64,000 nucleotides of DNA from an uncultured Planctomycetales bacterium (GCA_937889015.1 CALARR010000344.1:1-64000); one strand, 5' to 3'; shown: positions 1-9,008, counted from the first letter of the stretch. Numbers and translations are program-made. The notes: generated from the letters alone by a model not told the origin.

Positions 1-221
1 GTGTCGAAGATGAACAGCAGTTCGGCCAGCCAATCGTGCAACAGATCGTCGTGCCGATCGGCGGACAAGGAGACGTGGACCTCGACCTGGGGGCGAATCT
101 GCTGCAGATCGGACACGAGGATGGACGACAGGCCGCGCGCGGCTTCGGCAAACAAGGTGGCCAGATCCGGCGCCTCGGCCCGGATTCCCATGTCGGCGGT
201 GTGCTCAAAGAGGGAAAACAT
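1..221 (-). CDS. Archease (partial, runs off the left edge)
   Basis: The first 73 codons read MFSLFEHTADMGIRAEAP and continue with an acidic, Ala-rich segment. The FEHTADxGIRAxxP opening followed by LFAEAARGL is the N-terminal signature of the archease family. In other organisms archease stimulates multiple turnover of the RtcB RNA ligase and supports tRNA/RNA repair; its conserved acidic residue near the N-terminus (the D of HTAD) is visible. The family is about 140 residues long, so roughly half is present. The ATG at 221 lies 37 bases after the stop of the YhdH-like gene on the same strand, so it is probably the third gene of that operon. No clear Shine-Dalgarno sequence precedes it. RtcB is not in the window. 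Identification rests on the N-terminal motif only. Confidence 0.8.
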   Translation of the reverse strand, partial: MFSLFEHTADMGIRAEAPDLATLFAEAARGLSSILVSDLQQIRPQVEVHVSLSADRHDDLLHDWLAELLFIFD

Positions 222-258
222 AGGTGGCGGCGTGTCGTGGACCTGCGCAGTCAATCGT

Positions 259-1302
259 TCAAACGCCGGTCTCTTGGCCCTCGGACTCGGGGTGCATGCA
301 AACCACGTAACGTCCCTGGACTCGGCCCGCCAGGATCTCCGGAACAAGTCGGGGGAGGTCTTCCGGCTGGCAGTCGTGGGCAATCTCGGCCAGCAGCGGC
401 GGTCTCCAGGGGCCCGCCAACTGGAGCCACACCTGGTGCCGCCATGCCATGGGGCACCAGGCCGCGTCGATCCCGGCCAGGGTTATGGCGCGGAGAATGA
501 ACGGATACACGGTCGTGGGCAATTGCGGCGACGCGGCCAGGCCGCAAGCGGCCACGCACGCGCTGTGACGCATGCTGCGCAGCAGGGTGCCCAGTGTGTT
601 TCCGCCTACGGTATCGATCGCTCCGGACCAGCGGCCGGACAAGAGTGGTTTGCCGCTGGCATCGTCGACCTGATCGCGCCCCAGGATTTCGCTGGCGCCC
701 AGGCGCCGTAAGTAGTCGTGGGCAGAGGTCTTGCCGGTCACGGCCGCGACTTGATAGCCGAGTCGCGCCAGGACGGCCACGGCCAGGCTGCCCACTCCGC
801 CCGTGGAACCGGTGACGACCACGGGCCCCTTGTCGGGCAGGACGCCATGCTTTTGCAGGGTGTCGACGCACAGGCCGGCCGTCAGGCCGGCGGAACCGAA
901 GATCATGCTTTCGTAGAGTGTCAGATTGGCGGGCAAGGGCAGGAGCCAATCCTCAGGGACGCGGACGTACTGGGCCCAGCCGCCCCAGTGGGTCATGCCC
1001 ATGTCGAAGCCGGTGACGAGGACCTGGTCGCCGGGCACGAACTCGTAGGATCCGCTTTGCACCACGGTTCCCACGGCGTCAACGCCGGGGACCATGGGGC
1101 AGGCCTTAATCACGCCGGGATGGCCTTGATAGGCCAGGGCGTCTTTGTAGTTGAGGGAACTGTAGGCTACGCGGAGCAGGACTTCGCCGGCTGGCAAATC
1201 GGCGATTGGCAGGTTGGTCCACGCGCAGTCGGCCAGGCCGGAAGCATCGCGCTGGACCAAGTATCCGCAGAAGGACTCCGGCAAGGGATGGGTTGGACTC
1301 AC
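259..1302 (-). CDS. YhdH/AcuI-family zinc-free alcohol dehydrogenase-like oxidoreductase
   Basis: A 347-residue medium-chain dehydrogenase/reductase of the YhdH/AcuI (acrylyl-CoA reductase-like quinone oxidoreductase) group. The visible marks are SLNYKDAL at about 49-56, the PGVDAVGTV segment at 72-80, and a Rossmann nucleotide-binding loop GSTGGVGSLAVAVLARLGY at 165-183. The catalytic-zinc cysteine/histidine set of true alcohol dehydrogenases is not seen. Family members use NADPH to reduce an activated double bond; the best-studied reaction is acrylyl-CoA to propionyl-CoA, but the substrate here is unknown. Length is close to the family norm (about 325-330) with a slightly longer tail. It begins 31 bases after the stop of the uracil-DNA glycosylase gene and ends 37 bases before archease, which suggests co-transcription without an obvious shared pathway. 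Confidence 0.9.
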   Translation of the reverse strand: MSPTHPLPESFCGYLVQRDASGLADCAWTNLPIADLPAGEVLLRVAYSSLNYKDALAYQGHPGVIKACPMVPGVDAVGTVVQSGSYEFVPGDQVLVTGFDMGMTHWGGWAQYVRVPEDWLLPLPANLTLYESMIFGSAGLTAGLCVDTLQKHGVLPDKGPVVVTGSTGGVGSLAVAVLARLGYQVAAVTGKTSAHDYLRRLGASEILGRDQVDDASGKPLLSGRWSGAIDTVGGNTLGTLLRSMRHSACVAACGLAASPQLPTTVYPFILRAITLAGIDAAWCPMAWRHQVWLQLAGPWRPPLLAEIAHDCQPEDLPRLVPEILAGRVQGRYVVCMHPESEGQETGV

Positions 1303-1333
1303 CGTACGCTCCTTCGATTTCCGAGCTGGACTG

Positions 1334-2128
1334 TCAGCCCTTGGGCGGTTTGAGCCCCATTTCCTTCAGCAGCAGTTTCATATCGGCCCAGGTATCTGCC
1401 TTGGCCGCGGGATTGCGCAATAGATAGGCCGGATGATAGGTGCAGACCACCTTGGCTCCCTGGTAGTCGTAGATCCGCCCGCGGAGGCGACCGATGGGCA
1501 CGTTCATTCCCAAGAGGTTGGTGGCCGCCGTGGCCCCGAGGCAACAGATGAACTGCGGTTGGAGGACTTTGAGCTGTGCGTCGAGGAAGGGGCGACAGTT
1601 GGAGGCCTCGGTCGGGGTGGGCACCCGATTGCCGGGCGGACGGCATTTGAGGATGTTGAGGATATAGACCTCCTCGCGTTGCATGCCGCAGGCCTCGATG
1701 ATCTTGTTGAGCAGTTGGCCGGCCTGGCCGACAAAGGGTTCGCCCTGCTGATCCTCGTCGAAACCCGGGGCCTCGCCCAGAAAGACCAACCGGGGCATTG
1801 GATTGCCGACGCCAAAGACGGTTTGCGTGCGCTGGGTGGCCAGTTCCTCGCAGAGCCGACAGCGACGGACCTTCTGCGCCAGGCGCTCCAGGATGGCCAA
1901 ACGCTGCTGGTGTTCATCGCCGGGAGCAGGGGGCAATGACGGCGCGGGGTTTGTTTTGACGGTGGGCGCAGGCGGCGTCTTGGGGACCTTTGTGTCGGCA
2001 GGGGAAACCTTGACCGACGCGGAGGCGGTCTTTGCGGCAGACTTGACGCGAGGCATATGGGTGACGCCCGCGAGCCGTAAGCTGTCCAGGTGTTGAGTTA
2101 GGATGCGAAGTGCTTTCTTAGCAGCCAC
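1334..2128 (-). CDS. Family-4 (iron-sulfur) uracil-DNA glycosylase
   Basis: Removes uracil from DNA at the start of base excision repair. The catalytic core spans residues about 75-262. The four cluster-binding cysteines of family 4 are all visible: C90 and C93 (RCRLCEEL), C162 (LKCRPPGNR) and C178 (NCRPF). The active-site motif GEAPG lies at 118-122 and the second motif HPAYLLRN at 232-239. The first 70 residues are a Lys/Ala/Pro/Thr-rich low-complexity extension, common in planctomycete versions but absent from the classic thermophile enzymes. It could be a flexible DNA-affinity tail. First gene of the minus-strand group with yhdH-like and archease genes. An internal Met at residue 25 is a possible alternative start but would still leave a low-complexity tail. 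Confidence 0.92.
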   Translation of the reverse strand: MAAKKALRILTQHLDSLRLAGVTHMPRVKSAAKTASASVKVSPADTKVPKTPPAPTVKTNPAPSLPPAPGDEHQQRLAILERLAQKVRRCRLCEELATQRTQTVFGVGNPMPRLVFLGEAPGFDEDQQGEPFVGQAGQLLNKIIEACGMQREEVYILNILKCRPPGNRVPTPTEASNCRPFLDAQLKVLQPQFICCLGATAATNLLGMNVPIGRLRGRIYDYQGAKVVCTYHPAYLLRNPAAKADTWADMKLLLKEMGLKPPKG

Positions 2129-2419
2129 TTGCGATGATTCTCCTGCAGCTTGGATCGGCTATAGCGTGGTGTTCCCTCAGCTCGTCCAGTATAGGAATTG
2201 GAGATCCGAGTGACGAGCCCCACAGGAAGGGACTGTGGCGACTAGTTGCTTTCTGCGCAAGACATTATGATTGTTGATCTCTGCGCGGTGTCGGGCCTTG
2301 GGGCAACAGGGAGGGTCGGCGCCGCGGATCGCGCATGGACCGAGCGCGCGGCAGAAGGCAATTGAAGAGACCGCCCGGCTGCTCAGACAGGATCTCCGGG
2401 CCACCACTGAGGGGGTTCT
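2129..2419. other. Divergent intergenic region upstream of udg and der
   Basis: About 290 bases between two divergent genes. It holds one inverted repeat with 7-base arms (GCTCGTC at about 2180 and GACGAGC at about 2213) separated by 26 bases. A TATGAT box at 2266-2271 could be a -10 element for der, but no convincing -35 element sits 16-18 bases upstream. No RNA gene or coding frame is recognisable. Confidence 0.4.
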
Positions 2420-3772
2420 ATGGGCATGCCGCAAGTTGTGATCGTTGGGCGTCCAAACGTGGGCAAGTCGAGCCTGTTCAACTGGCTCGTGGGACGTCGG
2501 ATCGCGATTGTTGACCCCACGTCTGGGGTGACCCGAGACCGAGTCACGCAATTGGTGGAGATCGAAGACCGGTTCATCGAGTTGGTGGATACGGGCGGGA
2601 TGGGGGTTCGCGACGCGGACAATCTGACCGCGCAGATCGAACACCAGATCCAATTGGCGATCGACGCGGCCGACTTGATTCTGTTTGTCGTCGATACGCG
2701 TGAAGGCGTCACCCCGCTGGACCAGAAGATCGACCAACGGCTGCGCGCGTTGGACGTGCCGGTGCTGTGCGTGGCCAACAAGGCGGATTCGGCCGCGATC
2801 GAGCGTCACGCGGATGAGTTCTACCGTTTCGGGCGCAAGGTGCTGGTGGTCAGCGCGCAGGAGCGGCGGGGGAAGGACGAGTTGCTGCTGGCGATCCGGG
2901 AACAGTTGCCGCCGGCCGAGGAGGATGAAGCGACGGGCGAGCCGATCATGAAGTTGGCCATCGTGGGCCGGCGCAACGTGGGCAAGAGCACGTTCGTGAA
3001 CACGTTGGCCAAGTCCGAACGGATGATCGTCAGCGAGGTACCGGGCACGACGCGGGACAGCGTGGACGTGCGCTTCGAGTTGGACGGCAAGGCCTTCATG
3101 GCCATCGACACGCCCGGGTTTCGTCGCGTGCGGAGCATGTCGGGCGACCTGGACTATTACAGCACGCACCGGGCGCAGCGCAGCATCCGCCGCGCCGACG
3201 TGGTGCTGTTCTTCTTTGACGCCGAGCAGACGATCAGCAAGACCGACAAGCAGTTGTGCGAGTATATCGTCGAGGAGCACAAGCCCTGTATTTTCGTGGT
3301 CAACAAGTGGGACCTGTTGGTGGACAAGGCGCGGACCTCGCAGTGGGCCGAGTATCTGCACGACACGTTGCCGATGACCGACTATATGCCGGTGGCTTTC
3401 ATCACCGGGCAGACGGGCAAGAACGTGAAGCTGTTGCTGAATCACGCGCAGATGTTGTACAAGCAGTCGCTGGTGCGGACGCCCACGGCGCGGCTGAACA
3501 AGGTGGTGCGCGCGGCGATGGAGAAGAACCCCCCGCCGTTGTATCGCAACCGCCGGGCGAAGGTGTTCTACGCCGCGCAGGTGGCCGTGCAACCGCCCAC
3601 GATCGTGCTGTTCGCGAGCAGCCCCAAGGCGCTGTCGCAACAGTATCAGCGGTATCTTCTGGGCGTTCTGCGGGACAACCTGGAGTGCGGCGAGGTACCC
3701 ATCAAGCTGCACATCCGGCAGCGGGCCTCGTCCGACAATCGCGACGATATCGAAAGCAAGCTGAAACGGTGA
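2420..3772 (+). CDS. der: Ribosome biogenesis GTPase Der (EngA)
   Basis: Essential double-GTPase that acts in maturation of the 50S ribosomal subunit. Two complete G domains are visible. The first has G1 GRPNVGKSS at 10-18, DTGGMG for G3 and NKAD for G4. The second, after an acidic linker (PPAEEDEATGEP), has GRRNVGKST at about 186-194, DTPGF for G3 and NKWD near 295. The C-terminal 90 residues form the KH-like domain, with the PTARLNKVV and PPLYRNRRAKVFYAAQ segments. The 450-residue length is typical. ATG codons occur at 2420 and 2426; neither has a strong Shine-Dalgarno, although GAGGGGG precedes 2420 by about six bases. Transcribed alone and divergently from the DNA repair group. Confidence 0.97.
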   Translation: MGMPQVVIVGRPNVGKSSLFNWLVGRRIAIVDPTSGVTRDRVTQLVEIEDRFIELVDTGGMGVRDADNLTAQIEHQIQLAIDAADLILFVVDTREGVTPLDQKIDQRLRALDVPVLCVANKADSAAIERHADEFYRFGRKVLVVSAQERRGKDELLLAIREQLPPAEEDEATGEPIMKLAIVGRRNVGKSTFVNTLAKSERMIVSEVPGTTRDSVDVRFELDGKAFMAIDTPGFRRVRSMSGDLDYYSTHRAQRSIRRADVVLFFFDAEQTISKTDKQLCEYIVEEHKPCIFVVNKWDLLVDKARTSQWAEYLHDTLPMTDYMPVAFITGQTGKNVKLLLNHAQMLYKQSLVRTPTARLNKVVRAAMEKNPPPLYRNRRAKVFYAAQVAVQPPTIVLFASSPKALSQQYQRYLLGVLRDNLECGEVPIKLHIRQRASSDNRDDIESKLKR

Positions 3773-3838
3773 GAGGCAGGCGGGGAGATTTTGGGCGGCG
3801 GGCAGGGACGGCGGGGAATGCGCGCGGCGGCAGGCGTT

Positions 3839-5626
3839 TCAACCGGCCTGCGGCTCGGCCACGGGCCGGGGCGCGCCGAGAACCAGTTCCACGTTCTGGA
3901 GCAGTTGGTCCAGACGGAAGGGCTTGTAGAGCACGGCCTGCAGTCCGGCCTGACGGGCCTTGACGATGGAGTGGCCGGGGTCGTAGCCGAATCCGGTCAT
4001 CAGGATCAGAGGCACAGGCGACTCGGCGAATTCCTGAAGCTTGAGCATGAATTCGTAGCCGTTCATATCCGGCAGGCGAATATCGGCGATGATCGCGTCG
4101 TAGCCGCCGTCGCGGATCAGGTTGCGGACCATGAACACGGCCTCACCGCCGTCGGGAGCGGTTTCGACGACGCAACCATAGCGTTCCAGCAGGGCGTGGG
4201 CCGCGCTGCGCACGTTTTCGTCGGCGTCGACCACCAACACCCGACGCTCGCGCAACTGCGGCCGCTCCTCGATTTGCTGGACCTGCGGGTGGGCCTGGGC
4301 GGGGGCCATTTTCTGGCCCACTTTTTGGATCACCTGCTTGATGTCGCGCGCGTTGCGCAAGATGCGCTGCAGACGCTCGACCACTTCCGGTTCGTGACCG
4401 ATGTAGCGCTCCATGACGTTGACGGCGTCATTGAGGATTTCGTCCACGGGCAGGGCCACGGCGCTGTGGATGGCTTCGATGCTCTCGGCCGCCGTGCTGG
4501 CCTTCTCGGCGACGAGCAGTTCCAGCGTGTTGAGGGCCATGGCCACGTCGCGGCTGAAGATCTCGAGGAACTGCAGGTCGCTCTCGGCAAAGGCGCGCGG
4601 TTCGGGGCTCTCGACGTTGAACGTGCCGATCACTTCGTCGTGGAGCACGAGGGGCACGGTCAGCGAACTCTTGGCGCCGCGCACGCCTTCCAGGTACAAG
4701 GGGTCTTCGGTCGTGTCTTCGCAGAGGTAGCTCTTGCCGGTAGCCGCCACGAATCCCGTGACGCCGTTGTTCTGGGGCTGAGCATAGAGGACGCGCGCGG
4801 CGGCCTCGGGCTCCATGCCCAGCGACAGCAGGGGCTCCAAGCGTCCGGTCTTCTGATCCAAGAGCCGGACCTCCACCACGTCGAAGTGCAGCAGGTCGCG
4901 GGTGTAGTGCAGGATGTTCGATTTGAGCAGCTCGATCCGTTGCTCGACGGTCATCTGGAACAACTCGTCGGGCGTGAGATCGGCGAGTTCCATTCCGGCC
5001 TGATGGATGGCGGCCAACTTCTGCTGTTGGAGCATCTCGTGCGTCACGTCGTGCACGGTGACGATCAGGTGCCGAGGAGGAATCGGCTTGCTTGCGCCGG
5101 AGATTTCGCGGACGGGGGCGGCGTGCACTTGGAAGTAATGGTTGTCGTCGGCGCGGAGCGTGGAGCTGGTGGCCTGCCCTGTGGCCAAGGCCGTGTGGAA
5201 GGGGCAGAAGTCCGGTCCGAGGATTTCCGGACTGCCCAGTACGTTGTAGAAGTTGGCGCCGACCACTTGGGTGCCGTGACACCACTCGCGCAAACGGTCG
5301 TTGGCCCAACGGATGGTGTTGTCACTATCGAGCAGCACGACCCCGTCGGGCATGCCTTCCAGGATCTGGTCATTCTGCAGCATGCGCCCGATGTCGAAGA
5401 GCTGTTGCAGAAATTCGGAGGCGATCAAGGCGCCGGCGAACTGGCCGCGCGCGAGGTGGGCCAACGCCCGCAGCGGATTCTGCACCACGACGAACTCGTA
5501 GGAGTCCGTCGTCGCGCCGAAGATCTCTTCCGCGACCTGGCGAGAATCGCTGAGTAGCAAGATTTTCGGCTTTTCCGACAAGGTTGGCTGGCTCCCGGTC
5601 GCACAGGCTAGGGTCCACTGCGTCAT
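3839..5626 (-). CDS. PAS-GAF-response regulator protein lacking a histidine kinase domain
   Basis: Signal-transduction protein of 595 residues. It opens with a short Rossmann-like segment (KPKILLLSDSR), then a PAS domain at about 80-190 (GMPDGVVLLDSDNTIRWAN), a GAF domain at about 210-355 (the VTGFVAATGKSYLCED and GTFNVESPEPRAF segments), a helical stretch resembling a HisKA dimerisation region at 365-440, and a C-terminal receiver domain from 470. The receiver has the acidic pocket VVDADE, the phosphoacceptor Asp515 (IIADIRLPDMNG) and the conserved Lys (YKPF). I see no H-box histidine in the helical stretch and no HATPase_c motifs, so it cannot phosphorylate itself as a normal hybrid kinase. 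It probably integrates small-molecule signals and accepts phosphate from another kinase. I chose the ATG at 5626; an upstream TTG at 5659 would cross a TATAAT box (5631-5636) that may be the promoter -10. Confidence 0.85.
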   Translation of the reverse strand: MTQWTLACATGSQPTLSEKPKILLLSDSRQVAEEIFGATTDSYEFVVVQNPLRALAHLARGQFAGALIASEFLQQLFDIGRMLQNDQILEGMPDGVVLLDSDNTIRWANDRLREWCHGTQVVGANFYNVLGSPEILGPDFCPFHTALATGQATSSTLRADDNHYFQVHAAPVREISGASKPIPPRHLIVTVHDVTHEMLQQQKLAAIHQAGMELADLTPDELFQMTVEQRIELLKSNILHYTRDLLHFDVVEVRLLDQKTGRLEPLLSLGMEPEAAARVLYAQPQNNGVTGFVAATGKSYLCEDTTEDPLYLEGVRGAKSSLTVPLVLHDEVIGTFNVESPEPRAFAESDLQFLEIFSRDVAMALNTLELLVAEKASTAAESIEAIHSAVALPVDEILNDAVNVMERYIGHEPEVVERLQRILRNARDIKQVIQKVGQKMAPAQAHPQVQQIEERPQLRERRVLVVDADENVRSAAHALLERYGCVVETAPDGGEAVFMVRNLIRDGGYDAIIADIRLPDMNGYEFMLKLQEFAESPVPLILMTGFGYDPGHSIVKARQAGLQAVLYKPFRLDQLLQNVELVLGAPRPVAEPQAG

Positions 5627-6045
5627 TGGTATTATAAGTGCTGCCTGCCGACGGAACAATTACACCGAGTGAACAGACGCCCTTGTCTAGTGGATCGGAT
5701 CGTTGTGACCCTGGAATTCAGCATCAAGCGCCCAGAAAGCCTGTTTTCCGTAACCGGATGAGCTTCTTGTCCCTAAGGACCGTCCAAGCCCAACCCGCAG
5801 AACGCGTGGTGGCCCTCTGCGGGGATTCGCGTGTCTGGCCAAGAAGGTGGCATCCGTACCTGGGAGTTCAGCTCGGACAGCGCGACGGGGCAGAGCCGCC
5901 GAGGGTGAGTGAGGACAAGAGGTAGAATGATTCGCCCCCCGCCTTTTGTGGCTCGATGCCCTTCGAGTGGGTGCCTATTTGACGCGGTGTTTCGATCCGG
6001 ATAGCGTAGTGACACATTTCCGGTGGGTTTCAAGGGGTGCTACGT
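5627..6045. other. Divergent intergenic region with candidate promoter elements
   Basis: About 420 bases between the PAS-GAF-receiver gene and the radical SAM gene. A TATAAT on the minus strand (5631-5636) lies directly upstream of the ATG at 5626 and would give an almost leaderless transcript. On the plus strand a TAGAAT box occurs near 5923-5928, matching the -10 sequence used elsewhere in this window (7654). Its -35 region is weak. No RNA gene is recognisable. Confidence 0.35.
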
Positions 6046-7488
6046 ATGACGCGTATCGCTTTGGTCAATCTGAACCGCATGCAACCGCCGATCGCGCCGT
6101 TGGGGCTGGACTATGTGGCCAGTGCGGCCGGAGGAGCGGGGATTCACGTCGATCTGATCGATTTGTGCCTGGAGTCGGAGCCGGAGTCGGCTTTGCGTGC
6201 GTTCTTGAGCGGTGGACGCTACGATCTGATCGGATTGAGCCTGCGGAACGTGGACGACAGTTTCTGGCCGAGCGGTGCGTCGTTTTTGCCGGAGGCGGAG
6301 GTCTGGGTGCGGCGCGTGCGAGATGGGACGGACAGCCCCCTCTGTCTAGGTGGCGTTGGTTTTTCGATTTTTGCCGCCTCGATCGTGCAGCGCACGGGGG
6401 TCGACTTCGGCATTCGCGGTGACGGTGAACTGGCCCTGCTCGGACTGGTGCGGGCCCTGGAGAAAGGGCGGCAGTTGGAGACCGTGCCAGGGCTCATCTG
6501 GCGGGAGAAAGAACGTTGGATCGAGAATCGGCCGGCGTGGTCCGACACGTGGCCCCAGGCCACGGTGCGGGATTTCGTCGACAATCGGACCTACTTCCGC
6601 CGGGGCGGACAGATCGGCATCGAGACCAAACGCGGCTGTGACCGGCCGTGTATCTACTGTGCCGACCGCCTGGCCAAAGGGGCACGCAACCGCCGGCGAA
6701 GCCCCACCGCCGTGGCCGATGAGTTCGAATCGTTGCTGGCCCAGGGGATCGACGTCTTTCACCTGTGCGATAGCGAGTTCAATGTGCCGGGAGAGCACGC
6801 GCGGGACGTGTGTGAAGAGCTTGTGCGGCGGCGGTTGGGGGAACGCATGCGCTGGTACGGCTATCTGGCCGTGCTGCCCTTTGACGCGGAACTGGCCGGC
6901 CTGATGCGTCGTGCGGGCTGTGTGGGAATCAACTTCACCGGCGATGCGGCTGCGGCGGGAATGCTGGTCCGGTACCGCCAGCCGCACCGCTCCTCGGACC
7001 TGGCCGAGGCCGTGCGCTTGTGCAGGCAGGAGGGCATCGCGGTGATGGTCGATCTGCTGCTGGGCGGACCGGGGGAGACTGTGGAAACGGTGCGCGAGAC
7101 GATCGGCTGCCTGCAACGTATCGGCCCGGATTGTGTCGGTGCGGGGCTGGGCGTGCGTCTCTACCCGCACACGCCGGTGCTCGACCAACTTGGCGGGGAG
7201 CAGGCGCTGGGGTCGGCGGCGGGGGTCCGCCGGCACTACAGTGGGCCGATTGATTTGCTGCAGCCGACGTTCTATATCGCGCCGGAATTGGGGCCCCGGC
7301 CGGCGACCATGATTGGCGAATTGATCGGTGACGATTCGCGGTTCTTCCCACCCAGTGAGGAGTTGTCGCCGGGATCTGGATCGCAGGATCACAACTACAA
7401 TGCGCATCAGCCGCTGGTGGAGGCGATCGCTCAGGGCGCGCGGGGCGCGTACTGGGACATCCTGCGGAAGATCCGCGGCCAGGGATAG
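6046..7488 (+). CDS. B12-binding-type radical SAM protein of unknown substrate
   Basis: A 480-residue protein with a cobalamin-binding-like Rossmann domain at about 1-130 (APLGLDYVASAAGGAGIHV, then the YDLIGLSLRN and PLCLGGVGFSI strands) followed by a radical SAM TIM-barrel domain. The cluster motif CX3CX2C is at residues 198-205 (KRGCDRPCIYCADR). A short C-terminal extension follows. The B12-binding histidine motif DxHxxG is not evident, so the N-terminal domain may have lost cobalamin or bind it base-off without that His. Such proteins catalyse methylations or other radical rearrangements in cofactor, lipid and natural product synthesis; the substrate cannot be inferred. AAGGGG at 6032-6037 gives 8-base spacing to ATG 6046, which decides that start over the GTG at 6037. 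It has no obvious operon partner. Confidence 0.85.
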   Translation: MTRIALVNLNRMQPPIAPLGLDYVASAAGGAGIHVDLIDLCLESEPESALRAFLSGGRYDLIGLSLRNVDDSFWPSGASFLPEAEVWVRRVRDGTDSPLCLGGVGFSIFAASIVQRTGVDFGIRGDGELALLGLVRALEKGRQLETVPGLIWREKERWIENRPAWSDTWPQATVRDFVDNRTYFRRGGQIGIETKRGCDRPCIYCADRLAKGARNRRRSPTAVADEFESLLAQGIDVFHLCDSEFNVPGEHARDVCEELVRRRLGERMRWYGYLAVLPFDAELAGLMRRAGCVGINFTGDAAAAGMLVRYRQPHRSSDLAEAVRLCRQEGIAVMVDLLLGGPGETVETVRETIGCLQRIGPDCVGAGLGVRLYPHTPVLDQLGGEQALGSAAGVRRHYSGPIDLLQPTFYIAPELGPRPATMIGELIGDDSRFFPPSEELSPGSGSQDHNYNAHQPLVEAIAQGARGAYWDILRKIRGQG

Positions 7489-7723
7489 GGCCGCGCGCGG
7501 AGCTGTGCTTCATGCGTTTGTCTGCGGGGGGGCGAGAGCGGAATCGCGGTTTTCTCCCGGTTGTGGAGCGTCGACGCGGGCAGGAGCGTTCGGATTCGAG
7601 CACCTTCCCCAGGGGTGTCCAGAGAGCGTCTTGTAGACGGGTAACGCCTCCGCTAGAATCAGCGACGCACGGCGACGACCGGTTCAGCCGCCACGACATT
7701 CCTTCAGCACGAGGAGCGGAACC
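7489..7723 (+). promoter_or_regulatory. Candidate sigma70-like promoter for the cytochrome c peroxidase
   Basis: TTGTAG at 7631-7636 and TAGAAT at 7654-7659 are separated by exactly 17 bases. The implied start near 7666 gives a leader of about 58 bases. GAGGAG lies just before ATG 7724 as a ribosome binding site. The same GCTAGAAT form of the -10 box also occurs at 41502-41509. The rest of the interval has no recognisable feature. Confidence 0.5.
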
Positions 7724-8911
7724 ATGACGATAGGTTGTTGGACGACCACTCTGCGCACCGTGACCGTGACGATGCTCATCGTGATCCTTGCCGGGTGTGG
7801 ACAGCCAAGCAGCCAGAAGCCGTCTGCCGACAAATCCTCCGGCGGTCCCTCGGCCAGCGCCAAGACGGTGCCCGAAAAGGCCACGGCGGAGAAGACGCCT
7901 GCCGAGCCCGTGACTGAAGAGAAGGCGGCGGAGAACAAGGCTCCGGAGAAGCCGGCCGCAGTCCTGGGCGAACCGTTGGCGGTCAAGGTGCCGTTGGGGT
8001 TGCCTCCCTTGCCGGTGCCGGCCGACAATCCGATGACGGTCGAAAAGGTGGCCCTGGGGCGGCAGTTGTACTTCGATCCGCGGGTGAGCAAGGATGGGAC
8101 GGTTTCCTGTGCGACGTGCCATGATCCTAAGATGGGTTGGGCGGAGCGCACGCCGACGAGCAGCGGCATCAACAAGCAGCTTGGCGGGCGGAATGCACCC
8201 ACGGTGATCAACGCGGCCTACGCCACCAGCCAGTTCTGGGATGGGCGTGCGGCAACCCTCGAAGAACAGGCTACCGGTCCGGTGGAGAACCCGATCGAGA
8301 TGGGCCACTCGATGGTGAGCGTGGTGGAGCAGTTCAACAAGATTCCCGGTTATCGCGAGCAGTTCCAGAAGGTGTTTGGCACGGGGGTGACCAAAGAGGG
8401 GTTTGCCAAGGCGGTGGCGGCTTTCGAACGGACGGTCCTCAGCGGCGATTCGGCCTACGACCGTTACCAGGCGGGCGACAAGAAGGCCCTGACCGAGGAG
8501 CAGCAGCAGGGGCTGAAGTTGTTCGAAGAGCATTGCACCACATGCCACGCGCCGCCCTTGTTCAGCAACTATCGATTCATGAACGCCGGGATCGGAATGG
8601 ACAAGCCCAAGCCCGACGAGGGTCGCAAGGACGTGACGCACGAGGAGAGCGATCTGGGCAAGTTCCGCGTGCCGGCGTTGCGCGACGTGGCCGATACGCC
8701 TCCCTATTTTCATGACGGCAGCGCTGCCACATTGGAGGATGCCGTGGCTATCATGGCTGCAGGCGGCAAGGACAACCCCAAGCTGTCTCCGCAAATGAGG
8801 GTGCTGCGCGAGGCGAAGATCGGCGCCGACGACCAGAAGAAGATCGTGGCCTTCCTGCGAGGGCTCACGGGCAAGTATCCCGTGATCGAACCGCCGAAGT
8901 TCCCGGAGTAG
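7724..8911 (+). CDS. Di-haem cytochrome c peroxidase family lipoprotein
   Basis: Predicted exported lipoprotein: the signal segment ends in the lipobox LAGC with Cys25, then a Lys/Ala/Pro/Glu-rich tether of about 60 residues. The enzyme domain has two haem-attachment motifs, CATCH (Cys129-His133) and CTTCH (Cys271-His275), and the conserved FDPRVSKDGTVSCATCH and NAPTVINAAY surroundings of the bacterial CcpA/MauG family. These proteins reduce hydrogen peroxide with electrons from small cytochromes or carry out related oxidations. The late segment FRVPALRDVADTPPYFHDG is also typical. The lipid anchor and tether suggest surface or periplasmic location. It is a single gene between its own promoter (7631) and a bidirectional hairpin (8947). 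Which partner donates electrons cannot be told from the window. Confidence 0.93.
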   Translation: MTIGCWTTTLRTVTVTMLIVILAGCGQPSSQKPSADKSSGGPSASAKTVPEKATAEKTPAEPVTEEKAAENKAPEKPAAVLGEPLAVKVPLGLPPLPVPADNPMTVEKVALGRQLYFDPRVSKDGTVSCATCHDPKMGWAERTPTSSGINKQLGGRNAPTVINAAYATSQFWDGRAATLEEQATGPVENPIEMGHSMVSVVEQFNKIPGYREQFQKVFGTGVTKEGFAKAVAAFERTVLSGDSAYDRYQAGDKKALTEEQQQGLKLFEEHCTTCHAPPLFSNYRFMNAGIGMDKPKPDEGRKDVTHEESDLGKFRVPALRDVADTPPYFHDGSAATLEDAVAIMAAGGKDNPKLSPQMRVLREAKIGADDQKKIVAFLRGLTGKYPVIEPPKFPE

Positions 8912-8946
8912 GCGGGAGGACGGTCTGGGTTGAGTCCAGCCTTGCG

Positions 8947-8972
8947 GGCCCAGGGGGTGCGCCCCCTGGGCC
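8947..8972. terminator. Perfect 11-bp hairpin between convergent genes
   Basis: GGCCCAGGGGG, loop TGCG, CCCCCTGGGCC forms a perfect 11-bp GC stem between the stop of the peroxidase gene (8911, plus) and the stop of glgC (9009, minus). There is no T tract on either side, so classic Rho-independent action is uncertain. Its position fits a bidirectional terminator or a 3'-end stabiliser for both transcripts. Confidence 0.6.
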
Positions 8973-9008
8973 GTTGAGGGTGGCGAGGGGTTGGGGCGCG
9001 TTTGGAGG

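Noticed and set aside
2177..3712. Minus-strand frame opposite der
   Set aside because: His/Arg/Gln-rich shadow sequence; Der on the other strand is unambiguous.
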